From Flavobacterium gelatinilyticum (GTDB taxonomy: Bacteria; Bacteroidota; Bacteroidia; Flavobacteriales; Flavobacteriaceae), in contig NZ_CP114287.1 of NCBI RefSeq assembly GCF_027111295.1, forward strand, positions 4,650,001-4,714,000: a DNA stretch of 64,000 nt, read 5' to 3'. How positions within the stretch are numbered: position 1 is the stretch's first letter; each line of letters starts with the position of its first letter. Shown here piece by piece: positions 1 to 8,175 of this stretch. The position numbers and the translations under genes were made by a program. The notes under the pieces were generated by a model. It worked only from the letters and a program-made list of their open reading frames with translations, was not told where the DNA came from and made no database searches.

Positions 1-104
1 ACTTCAATTTTTCCATCGGGAGAATTTACTGTAAACTCTTGTTTTTTCTGCGAAAAAGAAAGATTTAGAAATAGTAGACAAAAAAGAATAAATGTGTTTT
101 TCAT
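1..104 (-). CDS. N-terminus of an exported protein, probably a GH97 glycoside hydrolase (truncated by window edge)
   Basis: Only the first 34 or so codons are present; the gene continues past the left edge. The ATG at 104 opens a clear Sec signal peptide (MKNTFILFCLLFLNLSFSQ) followed by KKQEFTVNSPDGKIEV. An early SPDGK(I/L)xV strand just after the signal peptide is typical of GH97 alpha-glucosidases and alpha-galactosidases of Bacteroidota, although some other glycosidase families start similarly. The gene lies downstream of, and on the same strand as, the mannan genes, which would fit an alpha-galactosidase or alpha-glucosidase role in the same locus. A 200-bp gap with a large inverted repeat separates it from the GH5 gene. 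The family call is an inference from a very short stretch. Confidence 0.45.
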   Translation of the reverse strand, partial: MKNTFILFCLLFLNLSFSQKKQEFTVNSPDGKIE

Positions 105-120
105 GCGGGTATTTTTTGAA

Positions 121-299
121 ACCATATAAGTGATATAAGTTCATTTAATAAGTTTTAATCTGTGGACATCTGCTTTGATCTTTTTAAATCTGCGTGAAAA
201 ATCTATGCGTAAAAACATTTCACGCAGATTTAAAGAGATTTCAGCAGATTAAATTAGATTTTTATATTTTATTAAATGAACTTATATGACTTATATGGT
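121..299. repeat. 179-bp imperfect palindrome with 30-bp terminal inverted repeats
   Basis: Bases 121-150 and 270-299 are inverted copies of each other over 30 bp with one mismatch. Inside them a second arm pair (about 190-198 and 219-229, AAATCTGCGTGAAA type) continues the palindrome, leaving a short loop near 200-218. The whole element can fold into one long hairpin. It fills the gap between the truncated GH97-like gene and the GH5 gene. A shorter relative containing AATCTGCGG and AATCTC words is seen at 52297-52359. It resembles a MITE-like or REP-like intergenic element; it carries no gene. Confidence 0.8.
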
Positions 300-308
300 C
301 TAGATAAA

Positions 309-1598
309 TTATTTTTTCTTCAATTCTAAATTGTATTTTTTTACAATTTCCAGAGTAGATTTGTCTCCGTTAAAAACAGAATTCAAACCTTGTGGTTCCT
401 GCGGCGGGTCTGTTGTTAAAGGTTCGCCGGGATTCCATTTTCCGTCAGGGTGAATTGCTTTTCCTTCACCGCCGTAACCCCAAAAATTGGCTGCCTGTAA
501 AGGTCCTCCATTTTTATGGCTTTCTAAGACTCTTCCAAAAATGAAGCTGTAAAATTGGTCACGGTAAACAGATGGCGCACCCGCATTTAAATTTTCATGT
601 TCTCTCGGAAGTCCAAATTCTTCGATAATAATGGGTCTTTTTAAATTATTAGCAACTTTAATATGATCGTCAATATATTTTCCGGCATTTTCGATCGTTT
701 TTGGCATTGTCGCTTCGGCATTATCGGCTTTGAACCAGTTCCAGTTTTTGGGCCAGATGTGCATTGTTAGATAATCAATATTTGGGTTTTGATGTGTTCT
801 TTCAAAAATTTCCATGCTGTCGTTTGAACTGTTTTTTCCTTCAGATCCGGTAGAAACTAAATGATTTTTGTCTAAACTGTCAATTAGATCCACAATATTA
901 TTCAGCCATTTTGTGAATTTGGCTTCGTTTTCTGTTGTAAAAAGACGCGGTTCGTTTCCAACCTGCCAGGACATAATGGTATTATCTTCGGTATATTTCT
1001 TTTTAGAATATTGGTTTGTTCTTCCAATAATAAATTTTACATGATTGTTGAGTGCTTCCATACATGGTTCGCAGCTGTGAAATTGCTCTGTATACGACAT
1101 AAACTGAGGCCAGGTATTGGGGGGGATATTTGGAACCGGAATTGCGCCTTTGCCATTCCATTCTAAATATTGCGACATTCCGCCGGACCATTCCCAGTTG
1201 TTAGTCAGGTACAAAACTGCATACATTTTGCGTTTGCTCATTTCGTTTATTAAAAAATCCAAACCGTCCAGTAAATCTTCATCGTATTTTCCCTGCTCAT
1301 ATTGAAGTGCCGGACGAACGGTGAAATCGTATTTTCCGCCATCGGCGCCAACTAAAATTCGTAAATTATCGATTCCGTTTTTTTTCATAAAATCCAGTTC
1401 TCGTAAAAGTCTTTTGCGATCGCCTATTTTTTTAGATGCCAGCATGCTTCCGTACCAATAATTGGTTCCAATATAAGCGTAAGGTTTATCACCTTTATAA
1501 AATTCGTTTCCTTTTACGGTAATTTTTTCCTGTGCCTGACAAGCAATACTTGTAAGGAGTAAGGCGGCTGAAAGTGTTTTAAAAAATCGGTTTTTCAT
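309..1598 (-). CDS. GH5 endo-beta-1,4-mannanase (GH5_7-like), exported
   Basis: This 429-residue exported glycoside hydrolase probably cleaves internal beta-1,4-mannosidic bonds. The N-terminus is a signal peptide; SIACQAQ near residue 20 could be a weak lipobox or a signal peptidase I site. The catalytic pair typical of clan GH-A GH5 enzymes is visible: acid/base Glu216 in WQVGNEPR and nucleophile Glu327 in IIIEEFGLPRE. An aromatic-rich segment (about 281-290, MHIWPKNWNW) fits the substrate cleft. The family is usually about 350-450 residues, so the length is normal. It follows the GH26 gene at 1658 in the same direction, 59 bp away, with a hairpin between them. Subfamily 7 is inferred from overall sequence character and the mannan context. 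Confidence 0.85.
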   Translation of the reverse strand: MKNRFFKTLSAALLLTSIACQAQEKITVKGNEFYKGDKPYAYIGTNYWYGSMLASKKIGDRKRLLRELDFMKKNGIDNLRILVGADGGKYDFTVRPALQYEQGKYDEDLLDGLDFLINEMSKRKMYAVLYLTNNWEWSGGMSQYLEWNGKGAIPVPNIPPNTWPQFMSYTEQFHSCEPCMEALNNHVKFIIGRTNQYSKKKYTEDNTIMSWQVGNEPRLFTTENEAKFTKWLNNIVDLIDSLDKNHLVSTGSEGKNSSNDSMEIFERTHQNPNIDYLTMHIWPKNWNWFKADNAEATMPKTIENAGKYIDDHIKVANNLKRPIIIEEFGLPREHENLNAGAPSVYRDQFYSFIFGRVLESHKNGGPLQAANFWGYGGEGKAIHPDGKWNPGEPLTTDPPQEPQGLNSVFNGDKSTLEIVKKYNLELKKK

Positions 1599-1616
1599 AA
1601 TTTGTATTTTGAAATT

Positions 1617-1650
1617 AAACCTAACAGGTTTTTAAAACTGTTAGGTTTTT
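1617..1650. terminator. Hairpin with T-tract between the GH26 and GH5 genes
   Basis: AACCTAACAG and CTGTTAGGTT form a stem around a short AT loop, followed by T residues on the plus strand and preceded by A residues that would give a U-tract-like end on the minus transcript. It lies within the minus-strand operon and may attenuate transcription into the GH5 gene, or stabilise an mRNA end. Its architecture resembles the larger palindrome at 51581-51660. Confidence 0.6.
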
Positions 1651-1657
1651 TAAAGTC

Positions 1658-2887
1658 TTATTTCGGCATTTCATACATCTTTGGCAGAGAATTCACTAAA
1701 GCTGATTTCGTTTTCAAGCTGTATGTTTTAAAATCAGATGCATTCGAAACGGATCCGTTTGGAACATAATAACCATCTGTGTTATTATTCCAGAACATTA
1801 CATAACTAATCTGAATATCATTTTTGGTTAAAGCACTGTATAAAAAATTCGAGAACCAATTTGTAATGGCTGGCGATGCGGATGTAACACGGTATCCGGT
1901 TTCGGTTAAAGCGGCGATTTTTACTTTTGCTTTAGCGTAATCAGAAAGGATTTTGAGTTTTGCATTTGCTTTATCAGATCCGGTTTGACCCTGATTGTTG
2001 AAATCTCCGTAATTGTCCATTCCGATAATGTCAACGTATTTGTCACCCGGATATCGGCTTAAATAATTGGCTTCGGTTGTATAGGAGTTGTCAGGAGAAA
2101 AAGCATATAAAATATTGTGAACACCTTTTGTGTTTTTTAAATAATCAACTGTGAATTGATAGGCTTTTTTGTATTCGTCGGCGGTACAAAAATCAGCGCC
2201 CCACCAAAACCAGCTTCCGTCGAATTCATGAAAAGGTCTGAAGATAATGGGAATCAGTTCTCCGTTTGCGCCTTTTAAGTTTGAAACTACACTGGCGACT
2301 TTATCTAGTTTTTTCTTGTACCATTCGTTGTTGGCACCGCCGGGTAAAATGCTTTTAAAAGCTGCAGCTTTTTCTTCGGCAGACATATCAGCAGTATAAA
2401 AAGAATCTTCTTTAAAAGGTTCTCTCAAATGCCAGCTGAAGGTATTGATTATGCCTTTTGCGTAAGCGGCTTTTGTATCGGCAATAATTTTAAGTTCCTG
2501 CTGATAGAACCAGTTATTGGCTTGCTCGTTGTTGTTTTTATCGGTGATAAACATAAAGTCGGAACCCAGAACGGCAGGATCAAAACCAGTATTTTTTTTA
2601 ATGTCAGATTCGGTTCCGGCATCCTGATAAAAGCTGTTAAAGGCATCTTGCTGTCCAATTGCAGTTTTGGTCTGTGCGAGTCTTTTTAAATTGTAGAATA
2701 AAGCGATGGTTTCTTTTGAAGCATTGGCATCGACCATATAATTTGTCACGTTCGATGTGGTTAAAGGATCGTCCTGCATAGGATAATCGATGATTACTTC
2801 GGCTGGATCTTCTTTGTCAGACGAACAGCTTGTGACGGTTAAAACCGTGAGGCTGAGAAATGCTATTTTGAGAAACGATGTTTTCAT
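1658..2887 (-). CDS. GH26 beta-mannanase, surface lipoprotein
   Basis: This 409-residue lipoprotein has a lipobox (LTVTSC, Cys21) followed by SSDKEDP. The acidic and serine residues after the cysteine resemble the surface-export signal of flavobacterial lipoproteins, so it is probably exposed on the outer membrane. GH26 hallmarks are clear: acid/base Glu221 in RPFHEFDGSWFWWG and nucleophile Glu329 in ALTETGY. It should cut mannan backbones at the cell surface and feed the SusCD importer. It sits 3 bp downstream of the epimerase gene, so the two are almost certainly co-transcribed. A second GH26 enzyme at 6732 has a different lipoprotein leader, which suggests division of labour between surface and periplasm. 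Confidence 0.93.
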   Translation of the reverse strand: MKTSFLKIAFLSLTVLTVTSCSSDKEDPAEVIIDYPMQDDPLTTSNVTNYMVDANASKETIALFYNLKRLAQTKTAIGQQDAFNSFYQDAGTESDIKKNTGFDPAVLGSDFMFITDKNNNEQANNWFYQQELKIIADTKAAYAKGIINTFSWHLREPFKEDSFYTADMSAEEKAAAFKSILPGGANNEWYKKKLDKVASVVSNLKGANGELIPIIFRPFHEFDGSWFWWGADFCTADEYKKAYQFTVDYLKNTKGVHNILYAFSPDNSYTTEANYLSRYPGDKYVDIIGMDNYGDFNNQGQTGSDKANAKLKILSDYAKAKVKIAALTETGYRVTSASPAITNWFSNFLYSALTKNDIQISYVMFWNNNTDGYYVPNGSVSNASDFKTYSLKTKSALVNSLPKMYEMPK

Positions 2888-2890
2888 TTT

Positions 2891-4081
2891 TTACGTTTTA
2901 ATTCGGTTAATAAGTTCCAGGCATGCCCTGCCGTTGTGGTACGGACATTTCCAGAAACCTGCTTTGTCTTTTTGCATTACAGCATAGTCGCTGTAAACTC
3001 CCCAAACCCATTCGCCGTTTTTTTTGTCGAGAATGTGTTTTTTTATGAATTCCCAGTTTTTGTAAACAATATCCAGATATTCCTGTTTGCTTGTTAATTG
3101 ATAAGCGTTATAAAACCCGATTAAAGCTTCGGCTTGAGGCCACCAGTGTTTTTCGGCAATTAATTCTTTTTTTTCAGGATCGTATTCGTACCATAAACCG
3201 CCATCAGAATCGATTCCTTTTTTTGTGGCTTCGGCAATCTGGATGGCGTGTTTTTTATAATTGGCAATTAAGGTTTTATCCTCTGAAATTTCGGCGCATT
3301 GCTGTAAAAGCCAGGCTGCTTCGATGTCGTGTCCGTATGAAATAACATCCGGTTTTTCGATCCATTTTTCATCAAAAAACAAACGAAGATGCCCGGTTTC
3401 GGTATTGATAAAATGTTTTTCGATGGTTTCAAGAAGCTCAACCATAATGTTTTGCAGCGTCTTGTCTTTCCATACTTTATATAAATTCGCATACGCTTCA
3501 ATAATGTGAAGATGCGTATTCATGGTTTTCTTTTCGTTGGCATCTTTTTCGCTTAAACGCAAATCTTCAATTGGTTTCCAGTCTCTTGTAAAAGCTTCCA
3601 GATACCCTTTGTTTACAGGATCATAACTATAATCCTGAATTTTAGAATATAAATTAATGGCGATTTCCAATGCTTTTTCATTATTAGAAATGGCATAATA
3701 TTCAGATAGTCCGTAAATCGCAAATGCCAGGGCATAAATCTGATTTTTGGTGTCTTTTGGTGTTTTATCGGCATTAATACTCCAAAAAAGACCTCCAAAC
3801 TGTGTGTCATAAAAATGTTCCGACAGAAATTCAAAGGCTCGCTCAGCCAGTTTTTTGTGGTTTTCGTTTTTAGTGGTCTGATAACTGGCTGCAAACGTCC
3901 ATAAAATACGGGCGTTTAAAACGGAACCTTTTTCTGAATCTGCTATAAGATGTTCGTTAAAATCAATCTGTCCAATAAAACCGCCGTTTTGGTTATCGAC
4001 AGTATTCGCTGTCCAATATTCCAGAATAGAATTGAGTTCTGTTTCTAATTCTGATTTTAACTTTTTTAAATTCTCTGACAC
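2891..4081 (-). CDS. Cellobiose/mannobiose 2-epimerase (AGE family)
   Basis: This 396-residue protein has no signal peptide and should act in the cytoplasm. It belongs to the N-acylglucosamine 2-epimerase / cellobiose 2-epimerase family, an (alpha/alpha)6 barrel. Family residues are visible: NTHLH at 188-192, GHDIEAAWLL at 250-259, WWPQAEA, and a late histidine in CPYHNGRACLE. In mannan loci this enzyme converts beta-1,4-mannobiose to mannosyl-beta-1,4-glucose, the substrate of the neighbouring GH130 phosphorylase. The gene lies 5 bp downstream of GH130 and 3 bp upstream of GH26. The epimerase/GH130/transporter trio is the known mannobiose catabolic module, so the call is well supported by context. 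Confidence 0.93.
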   Translation of the reverse strand: MSENLKKLKSELETELNSILEYWTANTVDNQNGGFIGQIDFNEHLIADSEKGSVLNARILWTFAASYQTTKNENHKKLAERAFEFLSEHFYDTQFGGLFWSINADKTPKDTKNQIYALAFAIYGLSEYYAISNNEKALEIAINLYSKIQDYSYDPVNKGYLEAFTRDWKPIEDLRLSEKDANEKKTMNTHLHIIEAYANLYKVWKDKTLQNIMVELLETIEKHFINTETGHLRLFFDEKWIEKPDVISYGHDIEAAWLLQQCAEISEDKTLIANYKKHAIQIAEATKKGIDSDGGLWYEYDPEKKELIAEKHWWPQAEALIGFYNAYQLTSKQEYLDIVYKNWEFIKKHILDKKNGEWVWGVYSDYAVMQKDKAGFWKCPYHNGRACLELINRIKT

Positions 4082-4086
4082 TTGTA

Positions 4087-5277
4087 TTAAATTGCGTTGT
4101 TTTTTTCGATTTGGCTGATGATAGTTTCTACAGACCCTGCAGAAATAAAGGTGTCTGAAGGTGCATTGGTTACATAATCAACCAGTTTTTCTACAGATGA
4201 AACCGCAACATGCATGCGGGTGTCTGATGAAGCATAATAGACATAAACAGTTCCATCTGCATCTTCAATCCATCCGTTTGAAAATAATACATTTGATACA
4301 TCTCCGACTCTTTCAATGCCTTCGGGACCCATAAAATGTCCGGCCGGAACATGGATTACTTTTGAAATATCATGCAAATCCGTCATGAAAACGTACAATG
4401 TATATCGTAATCCTGCGGCGGTATTACGAACTCCGTGTGCCAGATGCAGCCAGCCTTTTGATGTTTTGATAGGAGCAGGACCAAGCCCGTTTTTCAATTC
4501 GTAAATTGTATGATAGTGTTTACCAAAAATGATTCTTTCGTCTTTTACAACCGGATTGGTCATATCATCGACATAACCTAACCCAATTCCGCCGCCAGAA
4601 CCTACATCGATAAATCCGTCCTGCGGGCGTGTATATAAAGCATATTTTCCGTTTACGAATTCCGGATGTAAAACTACATTTCGCTGTTGTCCGGTGTTCG
4701 AGATCAAATCAGGAAGTCTTTCCCAGTTTATTAAATCTTTTGAGCGCACGATTCCTGCATTGGCTACAGCCGAACTTGTGTCGCCTTTTGGCGCTTTTGG
4801 ATCTTTTCTTTCGGTGCAGAAAATACCGTAAACCCAGCCGTCTTCGTGGTTAATTAAACGCATATCGTATACGTTTGTGTCTGGTTCTTCGGTCTGTGGA
4901 ATTACACAGGGTTTGTCCCAGAATTTAAAATTATCGATTCCGTTTGGACTTTCTGCAATGGCAAAAAACGATTTTCTGTCAATTCCTTCCACGCGTACGG
5001 CAAGTAGGTATTTTTCGTTCCATTTCATGGCTCCTGCGTTGAAAGCGGCATTCATCCCGATGCGTTCCTGTAAAAACGGATTTGTTTTTTCGTTTAAATC
5101 AAAACGCCAGTTTAAAGGTACGTGAGATGCTGTAACGACAGGATTTTTATAACGCTCGTAAATTCCGTTTCCTGTCTTTTCCTCAGGAGAATTTTTTTTC
5201 TCGATGAGTGTTTTATGTTCGTTTTCCAAGGCCGTTTTTCTTTCGAGAAATAAGGCTGAAGAGGTTATTGTTGTCAT
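4087..5277 (-). CDS. GH130 4-O-beta-D-mannosyl-D-glucose phosphorylase
   Basis: This 396-residue cytoplasmic enzyme of family GH130 (subfamily 1-like) should split mannosyl-beta-1,4-glucose with phosphate into mannose-1-phosphate and glucose. The start is set at 5277 (MTTITSSALFLERK); a longer in-frame reading to 5598 overlaps the transporter gene and gives a Cys/Trp/Arg-rich non-native sequence. Family segments include VTASHVPLNWRFD, GMNAAFNAGAMKW, LLAVRVEGIDRKSFFA and VYDMRL, whose Asp138 is the likely general acid, followed by GIFCTERKDP. The gene lies 26 bp after the symporter and 5 bp before the epimerase, matching the pathway order. Confidence 0.93.
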   Translation of the reverse strand: MTTITSSALFLERKTALENEHKTLIEKKNSPEEKTGNGIYERYKNPVVTASHVPLNWRFDLNEKTNPFLQERIGMNAAFNAGAMKWNEKYLLAVRVEGIDRKSFFAIAESPNGIDNFKFWDKPCVIPQTEEPDTNVYDMRLINHEDGWVYGIFCTERKDPKAPKGDTSSAVANAGIVRSKDLINWERLPDLISNTGQQRNVVLHPEFVNGKYALYTRPQDGFIDVGSGGGIGLGYVDDMTNPVVKDERIIFGKHYHTIYELKNGLGPAPIKTSKGWLHLAHGVRNTAAGLRYTLYVFMTDLHDISKVIHVPAGHFMGPEGIERVGDVSNVLFSNGWIEDADGTVYVYYASSDTRMHVAVSSVEKLVDYVTNAPSDTFISAGSVETIISQIEKNNAI

Positions 5278-5303
5278 ATATTTTTCTGATTTCGGTATTC
5301 TGT

Positions 5304-6695
5304 TTATATTTTTTGATCTCTCTGCGAGTTTAAATCCTGTTCTATGATCTGTAATTTTTCTTCTGAAAGCGGGTAAAATAAAATAAAAGCGACAGAGACT
5401 GCAGCAGCAATGGCAGGCAGTATGCTCAGCATGAGCTGAATGCCGTTTTGGGTTACAGCAGTTTGCTCGACATTGGCCTGAAAGCCATAATATGCTAATA
5501 GCCATCCAGTTCCGGCGCCTCCAATGGTCCATCCAAATTTTTGCGACATAGATGATGCCGAGAAAACGAGTCCGGTTGCACGTCTTCCTTGTTTCCATTC
5601 AGAATAATCGGCGCTGTCTGCATACATGGACCATATTAACGGGAAAATGCATCCTGCACAAATACTAATTAAAACCTGAAAAGTCATAATTAGGAAAATA
5701 TCTTCTTTTCCGAAGAAATAGAATATTAAACTTAAGATTGCAGCGATTGCCATTGCACCAAAAAAAGTGTTCTTTTTTCCCAGTTTGTTTGCCAGCGGTG
5801 TTGCAAGGATTACCCCGATAATATTAGCGGCCTGGCCTAAAACCAGATAAATTGAAGTTGGGGTCATATGAAAATCGCTTCCAAAAAGTGAAAAATCAAA
5901 ATTGACATTGCTGCTTACATAATATTTAAAGTAATAAACTGCAGCACCGTCTCTGATAGAATTGAAAACCAAAGTTCCGATTCCGGCTCCCAGAAGAATC
6001 CACCACGGTTTGTTTTTAAGTAAATCTTTTAAATCTTCTTTCAGGTTCGATTGTTCGTTTTCAATAGGTTTTACCCTTTCTTTTGTGAAAAGAAAACAAG
6101 CCCAGAAAAAGATTGTGGTTATAAGCCCGAATACGGCTATTGTAGCCAGCCAGCCTGTTTTAGAATTTAAGTTTCCGCCAAAGTAATTTACAAGAGGTTC
6201 AATAAGCCAAAGAGCCAGAAGACTGCCTCCAAAAGCAAAAACCATTCGGTACGATGACAAGGTGTTTCTGTCTTTTCTGTCCGATGACATTACGCCTAAA
6301 AGTGAGGCGTACGGAACATTAATTAAGGAATAAATCATCATCATTAACGAATAGGTTACGTAGGCGTAGATTATTTTTCCTTTTTCATCAAAATCCGGCG
6401 TGTAGAAAGTTAAAACTCCAATCACGGCAAAAGGTACGGCTACCCATAATAAGTAGGGTCTGAATTTTCCCCATTTGCTTTTTGTCCGGTCTGCAATAAT
6501 TCCCACAATCGGGTCAAAGCAGGAATCCCAGATCCGGGTAATCAAAAACATGGTTCCCACAACGGCAGGAGCCAGTCCGAAAACATCAGTATAAAAGAAC
6601 AGAAGATACATGCTGAAAATTTTCCAAAACATGGAAGAAGCGGCATCTCCAAGTCCGTAACCGATTTTTTCTTTTAAATTAATTTTGTCGTGCAT
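5304..6695 (-). CDS. GPH-family (MelB-like) sugar:cation symporter, probably for mannobiose
   Basis: This 463-residue inner-membrane protein has about 12 hydrophobic segments. Its N-terminus (KEKIGYGLGDAASSMFW) and the motif DPIVGIIADRTKSKWGKFRPY are diagnostic of the glycoside-pentoside-hexuronide:cation symporter family. A central loop (YADSADYSEWKQGRRATG) is also typical of the family. In this operon it lies between the GH26 mannanase gene and GH130, so beta-1,4-mannobiose or a short manno-oligosaccharide is the likely substrate; specificity is inferred from context only. The operon distances are 36 bp upstream and 26 bp downstream. Confidence 0.9.
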   Translation of the reverse strand: MHDKINLKEKIGYGLGDAASSMFWKIFSMYLLFFYTDVFGLAPAVVGTMFLITRIWDSCFDPIVGIIADRTKSKWGKFRPYLLWVAVPFAVIGVLTFYTPDFDEKGKIIYAYVTYSLMMMIYSLINVPYASLLGVMSSDRKDRNTLSSYRMVFAFGGSLLALWLIEPLVNYFGGNLNSKTGWLATIAVFGLITTIFFWACFLFTKERVKPIENEQSNLKEDLKDLLKNKPWWILLGAGIGTLVFNSIRDGAAVYYFKYYVSSNVNFDFSLFGSDFHMTPTSIYLVLGQAANIIGVILATPLANKLGKKNTFFGAMAIAAILSLIFYFFGKEDIFLIMTFQVLISICAGCIFPLIWSMYADSADYSEWKQGRRATGLVFSASSMSQKFGWTIGGAGTGWLLAYYGFQANVEQTAVTQNGIQLMLSILPAIAAAVSVAFILFYPLSEEKLQIIEQDLNSQRDQKI

Positions 6696-6731
6696 TGGTT
6701 AGTTTTTAAGTTTTAGTTTAGTTTTTTGAGT

Positions 6732-7868
6732 TTATTTTAGTTCTTTTTTAATGTCTTTTTCAAACAAAGTTTTGTCGAGATTGTAAAAATCAATAAAGTC
6801 TTTTTCGCTTATCTGGCCTTTAAACGGCGCATAATAATGCATCTTTTTTTCGTTTTCCTGCCAGCCGTGATTTCTCCAGAGTAAAATGTAAGATATTTTA
6901 TAATCTCCAATGGCTTTTAAAAGTGTTTCTGTCCACCATTTTGGATCTGGAACGGCTTCGTATCCTGCTTCGGCAATGGCAGTTAATTTGTGTTTTTCGG
7001 CACCAATTTCGTCTATGATTTTAAGTTGTTTTTGTACTTCATCAATAAATTTCTGACCGCTTTTATCATTATTATTCTGATAGGTGTCAAAACTGATCAT
7101 ATCGGCAAAATCATCTCCGGGATAATTCGTTAAAAAATCTTCTTTTGAATTGAAACTGCTGGTGTTGTACACATAAATAAGATTGTGAACGCCCTTTTTT
7201 TGAAGATATTCAAAGGTGAATTTCCATGCCGATTTAAATTCTTCGGGTGTGCAGTTTCCTTTTCCCCACCAGAACCAGCCTCCGGTTAATTCATGAAATG
7301 GTCTGAAAAGTATCGGAATGTTTTTTCCTTTTTTATCTTTTAAGGAAAGAAAGAAAGCAGCTGCTTTGTCCAGCCATGCAGTATATTTTTGATGGTTTTT
7401 TCCTTCCGGCAGAATCGTTTTTAAAGAATTCGGCGTATTGTCCCAAGCATTTTTTCCGGTTGCCGGATTGTCAAAATGCCAGCTTATGGTCGAGATACCG
7501 CCTCTGGAATCTGCCTCAATAATATATTGTTTCATTTTGGCAAAAGGAACACCGTCGATATTGTTTTCATCCCCTTTTTCCAGGCCGGCAATGTCCCAGC
7601 CGTAAACAGCGGGATAATCGCCCGTAACATCTTTTATGTCGCTGCGCCCTTTTTCATATTTCCAGTTTACCCCGTAAGCCAGATCGTCCTGGTGTCCAAA
7701 AAGAAACCCTTTTGCAGCCAGTTTATGTAGTTTTTGGTATAATAAAACTGTTTCTGCTGTTGCTTTTTTATCTGAAAGTGACAAATTCGTATTAGTATTT
7801 AAATGTCGGGCAGAACATGAAACCCCAAGTACAGCTGTGATTAAAAGAGAGTAAAAGTATTTTTTCAT
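6732..7868 (-). CDS. GH26 beta-mannanase / mannobiohydrolase, lipoprotein
   Basis: This 378-residue enzyme has a lipoprotein signal (LGVSC, Cys18). The residues after the cysteine (SARHLNTNT) lack acidic amino acids, unlike the GH26 protein at 1658, so a periplasm-facing location is more likely. Catalytic residues are Glu193 in LFRPFHELTGGWFWWG and Glu300 in AIAEAGY. Periplasmic GH26 enzymes of mannan loci often release mannobiose, which would suit the symporter and epimerase downstream; that mode of action is inferred. It is the first gene of the minus-strand arm, with the divergent promoter region and AraC gene immediately upstream. Confidence 0.92.
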   Translation of the reverse strand: MKKYFYSLLITAVLGVSCSARHLNTNTNLSLSDKKATAETVLLYQKLHKLAAKGFLFGHQDDLAYGVNWKYEKGRSDIKDVTGDYPAVYGWDIAGLEKGDENNIDGVPFAKMKQYIIEADSRGGISTISWHFDNPATGKNAWDNTPNSLKTILPEGKNHQKYTAWLDKAAAFFLSLKDKKGKNIPILFRPFHELTGGWFWWGKGNCTPEEFKSAWKFTFEYLQKKGVHNLIYVYNTSSFNSKEDFLTNYPGDDFADMISFDTYQNNNDKSGQKFIDEVQKQLKIIDEIGAEKHKLTAIAEAGYEAVPDPKWWTETLLKAIGDYKISYILLWRNHGWQENEKKMHYYAPFKGQISEKDFIDFYNLDKTLFEKDIKKELK

Positions 7869-8175
7869 ATTTGAAATTGTTGTTTTTCAGTACACTGCTT
7901 GTCATTGCTTGTAAATAAAGCAATTCACTTGTAAAAAGCTTGTTCCGCCTGTTTGTAATTAAATATTGTTTTCCTGATAAAATTATTAAAACTATAAAAA
8001 GTTTGACTATTAAAAATGATTAATGATTATTATTAATAGACTTTTTATAAACTTGATAATTCTATTTTTCAAAGATAAAAGGATGTTTATACTCGAATTA
8101 ATATTATTTTATCAATTATATATCATATTATTGCAGAAAAAATCCAAGTTGTAACCGTAATAATAGTTCAGAACG
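7869..8175. promoter_or_regulatory. Divergent promoter region between the mannanase operon and the AraC gene
   Basis: This 307-bp gap contains five CTTGT/TTTGT words at 7898, 7908, 7928, 7939 and 7952, spaced about one or two helical turns (10, 20, 11 and 13 bp). That is a plausible operator array. On the minus strand, TATCTTTG (plus-strand CAAAGATA, 8070-8077) matches the Bacteroidota -7 box and would give a roughly 190-nt leader for the GH26 gene. On the plus strand, TATTATTG at 8126-8133 is a one-mismatch -7 candidate for the regulator. Confidence 0.5.

Noticed and set aside
5278..5598. Upstream in-frame extension of the GH130 gene
   Set aside because: It lies within the symporter coding region on the same strand, and its translation is rich in Cys, Trp and Arg with no match to GH130. 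The start at 5277 gives the normal family length.
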